From: Rhodobacter ferrooxidans
GTDB taxonomy: Bacteria; Pseudomonadota; Alphaproteobacteria; Rhodobacterales; Rhodobacteraceae
Direction: 5' to 3'
Assembly: GCF_000176015.1 (NCBI RefSeq)
Contig: NZ_ACYY01000009.1
Location: 1 to 64,000, forward strand
DNA length: 64,000 nt
Shown here: piece by piece, positions 34,964 through 44,658 of the stretch
Layout of the letters: each line of letters opens with the position of its first letter
Position numbering within the stretch: the first letter of the stretch is position 1
Notes under the pieces: model-generated
Databases searched by the model: none
Told to the model about the DNA's origin: nothing
What the model saw: the letters and a program-made list of their open reading frames with translations, nothing else
Made by a program: the position numbers and the translations under genes

Positions 34964-36421
34964 TCAGCAATCCTCGAAATCGGCGGGCGAGCCGCTGGCA
35001 AGCCGCAGGGGGGCGGGCGCCGGGGCTTGCACCGCAACCTCCCACGGTGCCGGGCCGCGCAGGTCGGCCCACATCGGGTTGTTCATCTCGCGGTCGATGG
35101 CGCGCAGCAGGCCGATCATGCCCATGTAACCGGCATAGGGTTCGTGCTTTTCCTGGTTCACATCCACCCAGGGCACCCGCGCCTTCAGCGCCACGAACTG
35201 GCTGCGGCCGCCCGACATCAGCACATCGGCGCGGGCCTCGCGCAGCAGGGCATACATCTCGCGCGGGGCCATGTTGTCGAACATGTGGCTGTCGTCGCCC
35301 ATGATCTCCACCACCCGGCCCTTGTCCTCCTCGGTGGCCTTGCGGACCGAGGTGCCCACGACCTCCATCCCCAGTTCCTGCAGCGCCGAGACCACCGACC
35401 AGCTTTTGTGCCCGCCGGTGTACAGCAGCACCCGCTTGCCCGCGACGCGCGGCCGGAACGATGCGAGGGCGGCCCAGGTTGCCGCCTCCTCCTGCGCAAT
35501 CAATGCCTCGCAGCGCGGGATCAGATCGGCGGGGGCGCCGCGTTCGACCAACTTCATGCAAAGGGTACGAAGTGCCGCCGAAGTGTCTGAAATGCCGTAG
35601 AAAGAGCCTTCGAAGAACGGGATGCCATAGCCGTCTTCCAACTGCCGCGCCAGACCGATCAGCGCCTTGGAGCAGACCAGCATCGTCACTCGCGCCCGGT
35701 GCGCCATCGCCACCTGCGCATAACGGGCATCGCCGGAGATCGACCCCAGAATGCGGATACCCAGCCGATCCAGCAGCGGCTTGACCTGCCAAAGCTCGCC
35801 GGACAGGTTGAAATCGCCGATGATGTTGATGTCGCAAAGCCCCGGCTCGGCAGGCTCCATCGTGCCGATGACATGGGCATACAGCGCCGCCCCGGCCAGC
35901 TTGTTGCCGAGGTTTTTCGAGCCCACATAGCCCGGCGCGTTGATCGGGATCACCGGCGTGCCAAGGCGTTCGGTGGCGGCCTTGCACACCGCCTCGATAT
36001 CGTCACCGATCAGGGCGGAAACGCAGGTGGCATAGACGAACACCGCCGCCGGCGCCTGTTCGGCAATCACCTCGCGGATGGCGCGGTACAGCTTCTTCTC
36101 GCCATTGCCCATGACGATATCAAGCTCGGTCAGATCGGTGGTGAAACCGGTGCGGTAAATCTCGGACCCCGACGAGGCAGAGCCGCGGTTGTCCCAGCCG
36201 TTGCCCTCGCAGGCCAGCGGCGCATGTACCAGATGCGCAACGTCAACAATGGGTTGCAAGGCGATCTTCGCACCGTCAAACGCACAGCCACCCGCCGCCG
36301 CACCCGGCGTCAGTTGCTTGGTGCAGCCCTTGCGGCGGCTGCCCTCGTCCTTGGCGCGGTTGGTGTCGCAGGCGGGCTCGTTCAGCAGCCCGGCGATCTG
36401 GGTCTTGAGTGCTTCGGCCAT
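34964..36421 (-). CDS. nifE: nitrogenase cofactor biosynthesis scaffold NifE
   Basis: 485 residues. NifD-like: GCAFDGAKIALQPIVDVAHL, HAPLACEGNGWDNRGSASSG and [20 protein letters not shown] carry the conserved cluster cysteines. The N-terminus has the extra cysteine region ACDTNRAKDEGSRRKGC usual in NifE. It pairs with NifN. A 9-bp hairpin lies in the 48 bases between nifK and nifE. Confidence 0.97.
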   Translation of the reverse strand: MAEALKTQIAGLLNEPACDTNRAKDEGSRRKGCTKQLTPGAAAGGCAFDGAKIALQPIVDVAHLVHAPLACEGNGWDNRGSASSGSEIYRTGFTTDLTELDIVMGNGEKKLYRAIREVIAEQAPAAVFVYATCVSALIGDDIEAVCKAATERLGTPVIPINAPGYVGSKNLGNKLAGAALYAHVIGTMEPAEPGLCDINIIGDFNLSGELWQVKPLLDRLGIRILGSISGDARYAQVAMAHRARVTMLVCSKALIGLARQLEDGYGIPFFEGSFYGISDTSAALRTLCMKLVERGAPADLIPRCEALIAQEEAATWAALASFRPRVAGKRVLLYTGGHKSWSVVSALQELGMEVVGTSVRKATEEDKGRVVEIMGDDSHMFDNMAPREMYALLREARADVLMSGGRSQFVALKARVPWVDVNQEKHEPYAGYMGMIGLLRAIDREMNNPMWADLRGPAPWEVAVQAPAPAPLRLASGSPADFEDC

Positions 36422-36439
36422 CGCTTGCCCCTTGGTTGC

Positions 36440-36462
36440 GGCCCCGGCATTGCGCCGGGGCC
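36440..36462 (-). promoter_or_regulatory. intercistronic hairpin nifK-nifE
   Basis: GGCCCCGGC (36440-36448) and GCCGGGGCC (36454-36462), perfect 9-bp stem, 5-base loop, directly after the nifK stop. It fits a processing or stability element that lowers nifE relative to nifHDK. No T-run, so not a simple terminator. Confidence 0.55.
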
Positions 36463-36469
36463 AGCGGTT

Positions 36470-38008
36470 TCAGCGGGTCAGATCGAAGGAGATGTCGCCC
36501 TCGCCAGCGCCGGTTGCCGCGCCATCCAGCTTGTCGAAGATGGTGTCCAACAGCTTGACCAGCACGTTGATCGCGCCCTGATAGCCCCAGGTCGGCGACC
36601 GGTGGTGGTGATGCCGGTCGAAGATCGGGAAGGACAGGCGGATCAGCGGCGTGCCGGTGTCGCGTTGCAGATACTTGCCGTAGGACGAGCCGATCAGCAT
36701 GTCCACCGGCTCGGTCGCCATCAAGGACCGCATGGCCCACAGATCCTTGCCCGGCCAGACCTTGCAGTTGGCGCCAAAGGGCGACGAGGCCAGCAGCGCC
36801 TGCATCTTTTCTTCCCAGTCCTTGCCGCCGTTGGTGGCGAGGCAATGGATCGGCTCGCCGCCGGTTTCCATCACGAAACGCGCCATCGAATAGACGAAAT
36901 CCGGGTCGCCGAAGATCGCGTAGGTCTTGCCGTGCAGGTAGGATTGGCTGTCGGCCATGGCATCGACCAGACGGCCCCGCTCCAGCCGCAGGCTTTCGGG
37001 GATTTCCTTGCCGGTCAGTTCCGACAGTTTCATCAGGAACTCGTCGGTGCCGGAAACGCCCATCGGGTAATGGAAGGCGGCGGTGTCCTGTCCATGCTCG
37101 GCGCAGAACGCGAGGGTCTTGCGGCTGCAATATTCCTGCATGGAAATCGTCGCCTTGGCGTTCAGCGCGCCCTTGATTTCATCCTGCGTGGTGCCACCGG
37201 AATACATGCGGAACTCGCCATCCGAGGGGGTGTCATAGACGTCCGAGACATCCGACAGGATGGTGGCCTTGACGTCCATCAGCGCCAGCACGCGCTTCAG
37301 CTCGCGGATGTTGCCCACGGCAAAGCCGTCGAAACCCGGGATGATGTTGATGCTGTCGTCGGCGACGCGGGCGACATCCTTCCAGAACGGCGTCAGGATG
37401 CCTTTCTGCATGTTGTCATAGCCGTCCACATGGCTGCCCACGAAGGCGGGCGTGTGGGCGAAGGGCACCGGGAAATCGGCGGGCACCGATTCCTTTTCGC
37501 GCGCCTTCAGGATGAAGGAGTTCAGGTCGTCGCCGATGACTTCCGCCATGCAAGTCGTTGAAACCGCGATCATCTTCGGGGAATACAGGGTGTGGGTGTT
37601 CTGCAACCCCTCGATCATGTTGTTCAAGCCGCCGAACACCGCCGCATCCTCGGTCATCGAGGACGACACTGCCGAGGCCGGCTCCTTGAAGTGCCGCGCC
37701 AGGTGCGAGCGGTAGTAGGCCACGCAACCTTGCGAGCCGTGCACGAAGCTCATGGTGGCCTCGTAGCCTGCGGCGGCGAACACAGCACCCAGCGGCTGAC
37801 AGGCCTTGGCCGGGTTGATGGTCACACATTCGCGGGCCAGGTTCTTTTCGCGGTAGTCCCAGGACTTCGTCCATTCGCCGATCTCGGCGACCTTTTCGGC
37901 CGAGTGGCCGTTTTCGTAGGTGGCGCGCTTGTTGTCCAGCATCGCCTTGTATTCGGGTTCGTTGAACAGGTCGGCGTGGTCAAGCACCTTGTCTGCCGAT
38001 TGGGGCAT
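36470..38008 (-). CDS. nifK: nitrogenase MoFe protein beta chain
   Basis: 512 residues from ATG 38008. P-cluster cysteines in [40 protein letters not shown] and [12 protein letters not shown]; the Ser near [14 protein letters not shown] is also conserved. N-terminal [20 protein letters not shown] is typical of the alphaproteobacterial form. Forms the alpha2-beta2 MoFe protein with NifD. Separated from nifD by 87 bases with a hairpin. Confidence 0.98.
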   Translation of the reverse strand: MPQSADKVLDHADLFNEPEYKAMLDNKRATYENGHSAEKVAEIGEWTKSWDYREKNLARECVTINPAKACQPLGAVFAAAGYEATMSFVHGSQGCVAYYRSHLARHFKEPASAVSSSMTEDAAVFGGLNNMIEGLQNTHTLYSPKMIAVSTTCMAEVIGDDLNSFILKAREKESVPADFPVPFAHTPAFVGSHVDGYDNMQKGILTPFWKDVARVADDSINIIPGFDGFAVGNIRELKRVLALMDVKATILSDVSDVYDTPSDGEFRMYSGGTTQDEIKGALNAKATISMQEYCSRKTLAFCAEHGQDTAAFHYPMGVSGTDEFLMKLSELTGKEIPESLRLERGRLVDAMADSQSYLHGKTYAIFGDPDFVYSMARFVMETGGEPIHCLATNGGKDWEEKMQALLASSPFGANCKVWPGKDLWAMRSLMATEPVDMLIGSSYGKYLQRDTGTPLIRLSFPIFDRHHHHRSPTWGYQGAINVLVKLLDTIFDKLDGAATGAGEGDISFDLTR

Positions 38009-38069
38009 GGTCGCATTCCTTCTGCTGGCCGTCCGCATTCCGGGACGCGCCGCGAGGGTTGAGGGGAGT

Positions 38070-38089
38070 GGGGGGCAGAGGTGCCCCCC
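38070..38089 (-). promoter_or_regulatory. intercistronic hairpin nifD-nifK
   Basis: GGGGGGCA (38070-38077) and TGCCCCCC (38082-38089) form a perfect 8-bp stem with a GAGG loop, seven bases downstream of the nifD stop. Probable mRNA stability or processing element. Confidence 0.55.
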
Positions 38090-38095
38090 GCCGGA

Positions 38096-39577
38096 TCAGG
38101 CCGATTTCTTCCACGGCGCGTCGAACAGACCCCAGACCGGGTTGTTGATCGCAAGGTCCATGTCGCGGGCGAAGATCGCAAAGCCGTCATAGCCATGGTA
38201 GGGGCCGGAATAGTCCCACGAGTGCATCTGACGGAACGGGATGCCCATCTTCTGCACCGGGTATTTTTCCTTGATGCCGGAACCGACCAGATCGGGGCGG
38301 ATGGTCTCGATGAACTTTTCCAGCTCGTAGCCGGTCACGTCATCATAGATCAGCGTGCCTTCCTTGACGTATTCGCCGGTGCGCTTGTAGTCGTCGCCAT
38401 GGCCGAATTCGTAGCCGGTGCCGGCGATCACCATGCCCAGGTCTTCATAGGCGGTGATGACGTGGCGCGGGCGCAGGCCGCCGACGTAAAGCATCACGGT
38501 CTTGCCTTCCAGCCGGGCCTGATACTTGGCCTTCACCGCATCGACCAGCGGCTTGTATTTGGCAATGACCGCCTCGGCGTTGGCCTGAATGGTGGCGTCG
38601 AACTTGGCGGCAATGGCGCGCAAGGACGCTTCGATCTGGCTGGGGCCGAAGAAGTTGTATTCCATCCAGGCGACGCCGTGCTTTTCCTCCATGTGGCGGC
38701 AGATGTAGTTCATCGACCGGTAGCAGTGGATCAGGTTCAGCTTGGCTTTCGGGGCGCGTTCGATCTCGGCCAGGGTCGCATCGCCCGACCAGTTGCCGAT
38801 CACGTTCAGCCCGATTTCCTCCAGCAGGATGCGCGAGGACCAGGCATCGCCGCCGATGTTGTAATCGCCGATGACGTTGACATCGTAGGGCGTGCCCTCA
38901 TAGCCCGCCCGCGCGCCCTCGCCCGCTTCCAGCACCCAGTCGCGGATGGTGTCGTTGGCGATGTGGTGGCCCAGGGATTGCGAGACCCCGCGGAAGCCTT
39001 CGCAGCGCACCGGCACGATGGTCTTGCCGATGTCCTTGTTCTTCTTGCGCGACACCGCCTCGATGTCGTCGCCGATCAGACCGATCGGGCATTCCGACTG
39101 GATCGAGATGCCGTTCAGCAGCGGGAACAGCGTGTTCAGCTCGTCAATCGACTTTTCCAGCTTCTTGTCGCCGCCGAAGATGATGTCGTTTTCCTGAAAA
39201 TCGGTGGTGACCTGCATGGTCACGAAGCTGTCGATGCCGGTGGCGCCGGTGTAGTAGTTGCGCCGCTGGCTCCAGCTATACTGGCCGCAGCCGACCGGGC
39301 CGTGGCTGATGTGGACCATGTCCTTGATCGGGCCCCAGACCACGCCTTTCGACCCGGCGTAGGAACAGCCGCGGATGGTCATCACGCCGGGGATCGACTT
39401 GATGTTGGATTTCACCGTGTCGCATTTCGACAGGATTTCGGTCTCGCCTTCCTCCACCGCCCCGGCCACGTTCAGATGGCGGGCGCGTTTCTTGGCGGTC
39501 TTGGCGGGATAGGCGGCAAGCACCTCTTCGATCAGCTTGTTGTTCTGTTCGGCGGTATCGGCAATGTCTTTGGCCAT
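38096..39577 (-). CDS. nifD: nitrogenase MoFe protein alpha chain
   Basis: 493 residues from ATG 39577. P-cluster ligands in [34 protein letters not shown] and [15 protein letters not shown]. The FeMo-cofactor Cys lies in [20 protein letters not shown] and the cofactor His near [18 protein letters not shown]. Substrate reduction takes place at the cofactor held in this subunit. A 10-bp hairpin separates it from nifH. Confidence 0.98.
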   Translation of the reverse strand: MAKDIADTAEQNNKLIEEVLAAYPAKTAKKRARHLNVAGAVEEGETEILSKCDTVKSNIKSIPGVMTIRGCSYAGSKGVVWGPIKDMVHISHGPVGCGQYSWSQRRNYYTGATGIDSFVTMQVTTDFQENDIIFGGDKKLEKSIDELNTLFPLLNGISIQSECPIGLIGDDIEAVSRKKNKDIGKTIVPVRCEGFRGVSQSLGHHIANDTIRDWVLEAGEGARAGYEGTPYDVNVIGDYNIGGDAWSSRILLEEIGLNVIGNWSGDATLAEIERAPKAKLNLIHCYRSMNYICRHMEEKHGVAWMEYNFFGPSQIEASLRAIAAKFDATIQANAEAVIAKYKPLVDAVKAKYQARLEGKTVMLYVGGLRPRHVITAYEDLGMVIAGTGYEFGHGDDYKRTGEYVKEGTLIYDDVTGYELEKFIETIRPDLVGSGIKEKYPVQKMGIPFRQMHSWDYSGPYHGYDGFAIFARDMDLAINNPVWGLFDAPWKKSA

Positions 39578-39601
39578 CGGGCGGGCTCCTTGAGGGATGG
39601 G

Positions 39602-39626
39602 GGGACCGGTGGGGCGCACCGGTCCC
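39602..39626 (-). promoter_or_regulatory. intercistronic hairpin nifH-nifD
   Basis: GGGACCGGTG (39602-39611) and CACCGGTCCC (39617-39626), a perfect 10-bp stem with a GGGCG loop, starting nine bases after the nifH stop. It likely protects nifH mRNA from 3-prime decay, giving the excess of Fe protein over MoFe protein. Confidence 0.6.
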
Positions 39627-39634
39627 GCGTGACG

Positions 39635-40636
<1,002 letters not shown>

Positions 40637-40656
40637 TCAACGACCTGTCAGGTTCG

Positions 40657-40690
40657 TGTCGCAACCCGACGCATGTGGAGATTCCGACAA
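40657..40690 (-). promoter_or_regulatory. NifA upstream activating region of nifH
   Basis: A perfect TGT-N10-ACA dyad lies at 40674-40689 (TGTGGAGATTCCGACA on the plus strand). Around it are TGTCGCAA at 40657-40664 and CCGACAA at 40684-40690, words repeated upstream of nifB and iscA. The dyad is about 70 bases from the -24 box, a normal distance for NifA acting through DNA looping. Confidence 0.75.
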
Positions 40691-40772
40691 TTCCGCGACA
40701 ATCGCCCTGTCGCGCCCCTGAAATGCCAACGGCCCCCGCTTGGTGCGAGGGCCGTGCTGCCGTGTCAGAGTG

Positions 40773-41609
40773 TCAGGCCGGTTGCCCTGCCCCGATGCTC
40801 TCCACCACCGCCGACAGCGGCAGGTCCAGCCTTGTGATGCCCAGTTCGACCATGAACTGCTGCTCCATCCGGGTAAGCTCCCCGTCGATCACCGCCACAT
40901 GGCCGCCACCCGAGCGTTTGGCGATCTGCCGGGCAAAGGTGCGCAGGGTCTGGTCGTCGAACCGGCAGCCGAGGAACAGGAAACCGCGGTTGGCCCTTCG
41001 CGCCTGCACCTCGTCGGGGATCGGGGTCTGGATGTCGATTTCGGTCAGCACTTCGACATAATCGGCGTCCGACACCAGGAAGGAATGGCCCGGCGCCGCC
41101 AGCCCGTGCGGCTTGTAAAGCAGGGTCTGCCAGTGCCGGTCGGCGCCATCCGGGCGCAGAACGCCCGCCGCATCATAGGCGCGGTGCCAGATTTCCGCCC
41201 ATTCGCCATTGCGGCTGACCCCCTGCACCCAGCCCCAACTGCTTGGCCCTTCCCGAAGCGCCGCAATCAGATTGCCGTCATACCAGGCATCGACGATCAT
41301 CGGGCAGCCCAGCCCCACCAGCCACTGATGCAGCGGGTTCGGCCCGGCTTGCGTGGCAAAGGCGCGGCGCACCAAAGCCTCCAGCGTGGCGCGAAACTTG
41401 CGGCTTTCGACATATTGCGCCACCGCCCACAGGTTGCCACGCGCCCGTTTCGGCGCCCGCACTTCCGCCTCGATCAGCGCGCAAAGCCCCTGCGGCTCGG
41501 TCGGCCCACCGCCCTGCCCCAGGGCGGAAACCGACGGCCCGAGGTAGGGCAGCAACCGCCCCGCCGCCAGATCGTCCAGCGCCACCCGCAGCCGTTTCCG
41601 GTCGTCCAC
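40773..41609 (-). CDS. SIR2-like protein of the nif cluster
   Basis: 278 residues. It resembles the SIR2_2 group: LLPYLGPSVSALGQGGG at the N-terminus in the place of the NAD-binding loop, LYKPHGLAAPGHSFLVSDAD in the middle, NRGFLFLGCRFDDQTLRTFA near the C-terminus. The classical GAGxS motif is not conserved, so deacylase or NADase activity is doubtful. Homologues occur beside nifT/nifZ in other proteobacteria. It is last in the nifB transcript, three bases from nifT, and the nifH control region lies directly after it. Role unknown. Confidence 0.78.
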   Translation of the reverse strand: MDDRKRLRVALDDLAAGRLLPYLGPSVSALGQGGGPTEPQGLCALIEAEVRAPKRARGNLWAVAQYVESRKFRATLEALVRRAFATQAGPNPLHQWLVGLGCPMIVDAWYDGNLIAALREGPSSWGWVQGVSRNGEWAEIWHRAYDAAGVLRPDGADRHWQTLLYKPHGLAAPGHSFLVSDADYVEVLTEIDIQTPIPDEVQARRANRGFLFLGCRFDDQTLRTFARQIAKRSGGGHVAVIDGELTRMEQQFMVELGITRLDLPLSAVVESIGAGQPA

Positions 41610-41612
41610 CGC

Positions 41613-41828
41613 CTAATCCCCCGCGCCGGGGTGTTTGCGCGCCTCCACCGTCACCGGCAGCGACGGCGGTTCGGCAAAGGCCGGCAGGTCCAGCACCCAG
41701 CCGTTGCCCAGCCGCGCCCAGCCGCCCCAGATCGCCGGGGTTTCGGTTTCCACGATCATCTCCTCCAGGTCCTTCTTCGGGACATAACATTCCAGCCCCT
41801 TCGGCGTGCGGCGGATCATCACTTTCAT
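41613..41828 (-). CDS. nifT: NifT/FixU
   Basis: 71 residues: MKVMIRRTPKGLECYVPKKD, LEEMIVETETPAIWGGWARL and GNGWVLDLPAF are the family pattern. A small protein of unknown role, usually between nifZ and structural nif genes. Overlaps nifZ by four bases (ATGA). Confidence 0.95.
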   Translation of the reverse strand: MKVMIRRTPKGLECYVPKKDLEEMIVETETPAIWGGWARLGNGWVLDLPAFAEPPSLPVTVEARKHPGAGD

Positions 41829-42103
41829 CTGTCGTCCCCTTCGCTTGTCAACTCGCGGGCGCGCATACCGACGATGTTGCCGCGGTCAATGAAATCAACC
41901 GCATAGACATAGAATTCCTGCAGGTAGGTGCCGATGTCGCGCACGTAGCCCACGTCGCCCTTGCGCACGACGATGTGGCCCACCTCGACCCCCGGCATGG
42001 TGCCATCGTTGCGCACGGTCATGCGTGATCGCACTTTGTCGCCGGGTTGCCACAGCGGCGGTGAATAGACCTCCAGCGGCTTGTCATCGTTTTTCATCAT
42101 CAT
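41825..42103 (-). CDS. nifZ: NifZ
   Basis: 92 residues; ATGs at 42103, 42100 and 42097 are all possible. Core YSPPLWQPGDKVRSRMTVRN, GTMPGVEVGHIVVRKGDVGY and VRDIGTYLQEFYVYAVDF. NifZ acts with NifH in maturing the second P-cluster of NifDK. It is shorter than Azotobacter NifZ, matching the short alphaproteobacterial form. It overlaps the LRV gene upstream by 20 bases. Confidence 0.94.
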   Translation of the reverse strand: MMMKNDDKPLEVYSPPLWQPGDKVRSRMTVRNDGTMPGVEVGHIVVRKGDVGYVRDIGTYLQEFYVYAVDFIDRGNIVGMRARELTSEGDDR

Positions 42104-42848
42104 CCTTTCGTGCCGCCAGCCGTTCGGCGGCGGTCTCGGCGATCAGCGGTTCGGGGTCGGCCAGCATCGCCCGCGCCAAGGCTTCGGGGGCGCGTTCGGC
42201 GACGGCGTGGCGCACCCGGATGTCGGGGTCGTGGGCCAGCCGGTGCAGCTTGTCGGGCGGCAGGCGCAGCGCGGTGGCGCGGCGCACCAAAGGTTCGGGG
42301 TCGGTGAGCAGATGCACCAGCCAGCTAGGGCCGATGCGATCGGCCACCAGACAGCGGATTTCCGGGTCGGGGTCGTGCAGCATCACCGGCAAGGCGCCCG
42401 CGTCAATCCGCCGCACCGCAATCAGCCGCACATAGGCGTCGGCGTCCGACAGCAACGGCAGCAGATCACCCGGAGGTAACCTGTGCGCCACCGCCAGCCG
42501 CACCGCCCGGTCAGGGTCGCGCAACCGGCGCAGCGCATGGGCGGCAGGCAGGCGCAGGATGGCGACCGAGCGCACCGCCGGGTCGGGGTCGTCCAGCAAG
42601 GGTGGCAGGCGGAACAGCGTTGCCGCCCGCGCCGCCTGCGCCCGCGCCTCGAAATACGGCAGGGTCAGGCAATCGTCGGCAAGGTCCGGGTTCAAAAGGA
42701 AAAACCGCTCGATCCGCCGGGACTGGCGGTCCTGCACGCAGGCCCAGCCCGGCGCACATTGCCCGGTTCCGGCCCGGCCCCGATAGCGGCAGGCGCTGCA
42801 ATCAACGGCAGCGCCCAGCCAATCCACCGGGTCCGGGCCTTCGGGCAT
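42084..42848 (-). CDS. 4Fe-4S leucine-rich-variant (LRV) repeat protein
   Basis: 254 residues from ATG 42848. An N-terminal cysteine cluster CSACRYRGRAGTGQCAPGWAC binds a 4Fe-4S cluster, followed by about eight LRV repeats (PDPAVRSVAILRLPAAHALR, DPDRAVRLAVAHRLPPGDLL, DADAYVRLIAVRRIDAGALP and so on) forming a solenoid. The Azotobacter LRV protein also comes from a nif locus. Function unknown; a binding scaffold or redox-sensing adaptor is conceivable. Confidence 0.9.
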   Translation of the reverse strand: MPEGPDPVDWLGAAVDCSACRYRGRAGTGQCAPGWACVQDRQSRRIERFFLLNPDLADDCLTLPYFEARAQAARAATLFRLPPLLDDPDPAVRSVAILRLPAAHALRRLRDPDRAVRLAVAHRLPPGDLLPLLSDADAYVRLIAVRRIDAGALPVMLHDPDPEIRCLVADRIGPSWLVHLLTDPEPLVRRATALRLPPDKLHRLAHDPDIRVRHAVAERAPEALARAMLADPEPLIAETAAERLAARKDDDEKR

Positions 42849-42852
42849 CGGC

Positions 42853-43041
42853 TCAGGCCGGGATGCAGGTTTTCGGCACCGGGCAGACCGCGACGCATTT
42901 GGGCGCATCGCCGTCACATTCGGTGCATTTCACCGGGTCGATCTTGTAGGTGTCGTTCTTGAACTTGATCGCGGCATTGGGACATTCGAACTCGCAGGCG
43001 CCGCAGACGGTGCAGGACGAGGTGACGATCTTGTAGGCCAT
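42853..43041 (-). CDS. fdxN: nif-linked 2[4Fe-4S] ferredoxin FdxN
   Basis: 62 residues. [12 protein letters not shown] and [21 protein letters not shown] are the two cluster motifs, the second with the insertion typical of FdxN-type ferredoxins. FdxN follows nifB and is reported to reduce NifB or nitrogenase in alphaproteobacteria. Seventeen bases separate it from nifB. Confidence 0.94.
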   Translation of the reverse strand: MAYKIVTSSCTVCGACEFECPNAAIKFKNDTYKIDPVKCTECDGDAPKCVAVCPVPKTCIPA

Positions 43042-43058
43042 GGGGGTCTCCTTCAGGG

Positions 43059-44519
43059 TCAGGCGGTCTTGGCCGCCGTTTCAGCGTTGCGGTCGCGGAA
43101 CACGGCGGCAATCGCGGTTTCGATGTAGTCTTGCGCATGGGCGTCGATGACCTCGATGCCCGCCGCGGCCATATGGGCACGCGGCGCGTCACCGATGCGG
43201 GCGCACAGCACCACAGGCACGCCGTCCAGGCTGCGGATGATCTCGGCCAGCCGGTCGTCGGTGCCGTGGCCATCGGTGCAATAGTTGTCGGCGCGGCGGT
43301 GGGTCAGGAAGCGCACGCCGTCGCTGTCCACCTCGTAGATCTGGAACTCGGTGGCATGGCCGAAGTGCTGGTTGATGCGACCGCCGCCCTTGGTGGCCAC
43401 GGCGATGCGCAGGGCGGCGGGGGCTTCGGGCAGGCTGGCGGTGGCTTGCTCGGTCGCGGCACGGCGGTCCTCGCGTTCGCGCGCCACCCAGTCGCGATAG
43501 GCGGCGCGGGCTTCGGGGGCATCCTCCACCACCTCGGGCAACTGGTCGAGGTTGAACTCCTGCCCGCGATCCTCGCCCAGCAGACCCACCGCATCGGCGC
43601 GGCACTGGCGGCAATGCCGCATCAGGTTGGCGCCACCGGCGCAAGCCTCCTGCACCGCCGCCAGTTCGGCAGCCGTCGGGCCGCGCTGGCCGGTCAGGCC
43701 GAAATGCGTGCCATGTGCCGGGTCGGAGATCAACGGCATGATGTTGTGCAGGAAGGCGCCCTTGGCCTTGACCACCTTGTTCAGTTCCAGCATCCCCGCA
43801 TCGTTGATGCCGGGGATCAGCACCGAGTTGACCTTGACCAGAATCCCGCGTTCCACCAGCAATTCAAGGCTTTGCATCTGCCGCGCCAGCAGGATGCGCG
43901 CGGCCTCGACGCCCTCGTGGCGCTTGCCCTGGTAGTAGATCCACGGGTAGATCTGCGCGCCCACCTCAGGGTCGAGCGTGTTGATGGTCAGCGTCACATG
44001 GTCGATCCGCATCGCGGTCAGCTCGTCGATATGGTCGGGAAGGGCCAGGCCGTTCGACGACAGGCACAGCTTGATGTCGGGCAGCCGGTCGGAGACGGCG
44101 TCGAAGGTGGCCTTGGTCTTGCGCCAGTCGTAGGCGGCATCGCCCGGCCCGGCGATGCCCAGCACCGAAAGTTGCGGCACGGCGGCGGCGACGGCAATCA
44201 CCTTGCGGGCGGCCTGATCGGGGGTCAGCCGTTCCGAAACCACGCCGGGGCGACTTTCGTTGGAACAGTCATACTTGCGGTTGCAATAGTTGCACTGGAT
44301 GTTGCAGGCGGGGGCCACCGCCACATGCATCCGGGCGAAATAATGGTGGGCTTCCTCGGAATAGCAGGGGTGGTCCTTGACCTTGGCCCAGGTGGCCGGG
44401 TCCATGTCCGCCGGGCCTTCCTTCGATCCGCAGGAAGACGCCTCGCAACCGCCCAGCGACTTTTCCAGATCGTCGCGCGACGCCACCTGCAATGCGCCGA
44501 GTGAGATGATTTGCGCCAT
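43059..44519 (-). CDS. nifB: FeMo-cofactor core synthase NifB
   Basis: 486 residues. Radical SAM motif [14 protein letters not shown] at about residue 75, [39 protein letters not shown]. The C-terminal 120 residues are a NifX-like domain ([20 protein letters not shown]). Builds the carbide-containing 8Fe core NifB-co. A sigma-54 promoter lies 34 bases before the ATG, so the untranslated leader is about 20 bases. Confidence 0.98.
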   Translation of the reverse strand: MAQIISLGALQVASRDDLEKSLGGCEASSCGSKEGPADMDPATWAKVKDHPCYSEEAHHYFARMHVAVAPACNIQCNYCNRKYDCSNESRPGVVSERLTPDQAARKVIAVAAAVPQLSVLGIAGPGDAAYDWRKTKATFDAVSDRLPDIKLCLSSNGLALPDHIDELTAMRIDHVTLTINTLDPEVGAQIYPWIYYQGKRHEGVEAARILLARQMQSLELLVERGILVKVNSVLIPGINDAGMLELNKVVKAKGAFLHNIMPLISDPAHGTHFGLTGQRGPTAAELAAVQEACAGGANLMRHCRQCRADAVGLLGEDRGQEFNLDQLPEVVEDAPEARAAYRDWVAREREDRRAATEQATASLPEAPAALRIAVATKGGGRINQHFGHATEFQIYEVDSDGVRFLTHRRADNYCTDGHGTDDRLAEIIRSLDGVPVVLCARIGDAPRAHMAAAGIEVIDAHAQDYIETAIAAVFRDRNAETAAKTA

Positions 44520-44552
44520 GATCCGCCCCTTTGCTGGTCTCGCAGGGGGAGA

Positions 44553-44568
44553 AGCAGCAAGCGTGCCA
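44553..44568 (-). promoter_or_regulatory. sigma-54 promoter of nifB
   Basis: Minus strand TGGCAC-GCTTG-CTGCT with correct -24/-12 spacing. The surrounding 20 bases (ACTTGGCACG at the left, CTGCTTCT at the right) are shared with the nifH and iscA promoters. Confidence 0.9.
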
Positions 44569-44611
44569 AGTGCCGGGCGTTGGGTTTTCAGGCGGTTTCG
44601 GCAGGGGTGTT

Positions 44612-44649
44612 GGTCGCAAAGCCGACAAAGCCGCGAAGGCCTGTCGCAA
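44612..44649 (-). promoter_or_regulatory. putative NifA upstream element of nifB
   Basis: Plus strand GGTCGCAA (44612-44619), CCGACAA (44622-44628) and TGTCGCAA (44642-44649). Read on the minus strand this gives TGT-N10-ACC, one base off the NifA dyad. The same words flank the perfect nifH dyad. Part of it lies within 20 bases of the nifA stop. Confidence 0.5.
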
Positions 44650-44658
44650 AGCGCCCCT

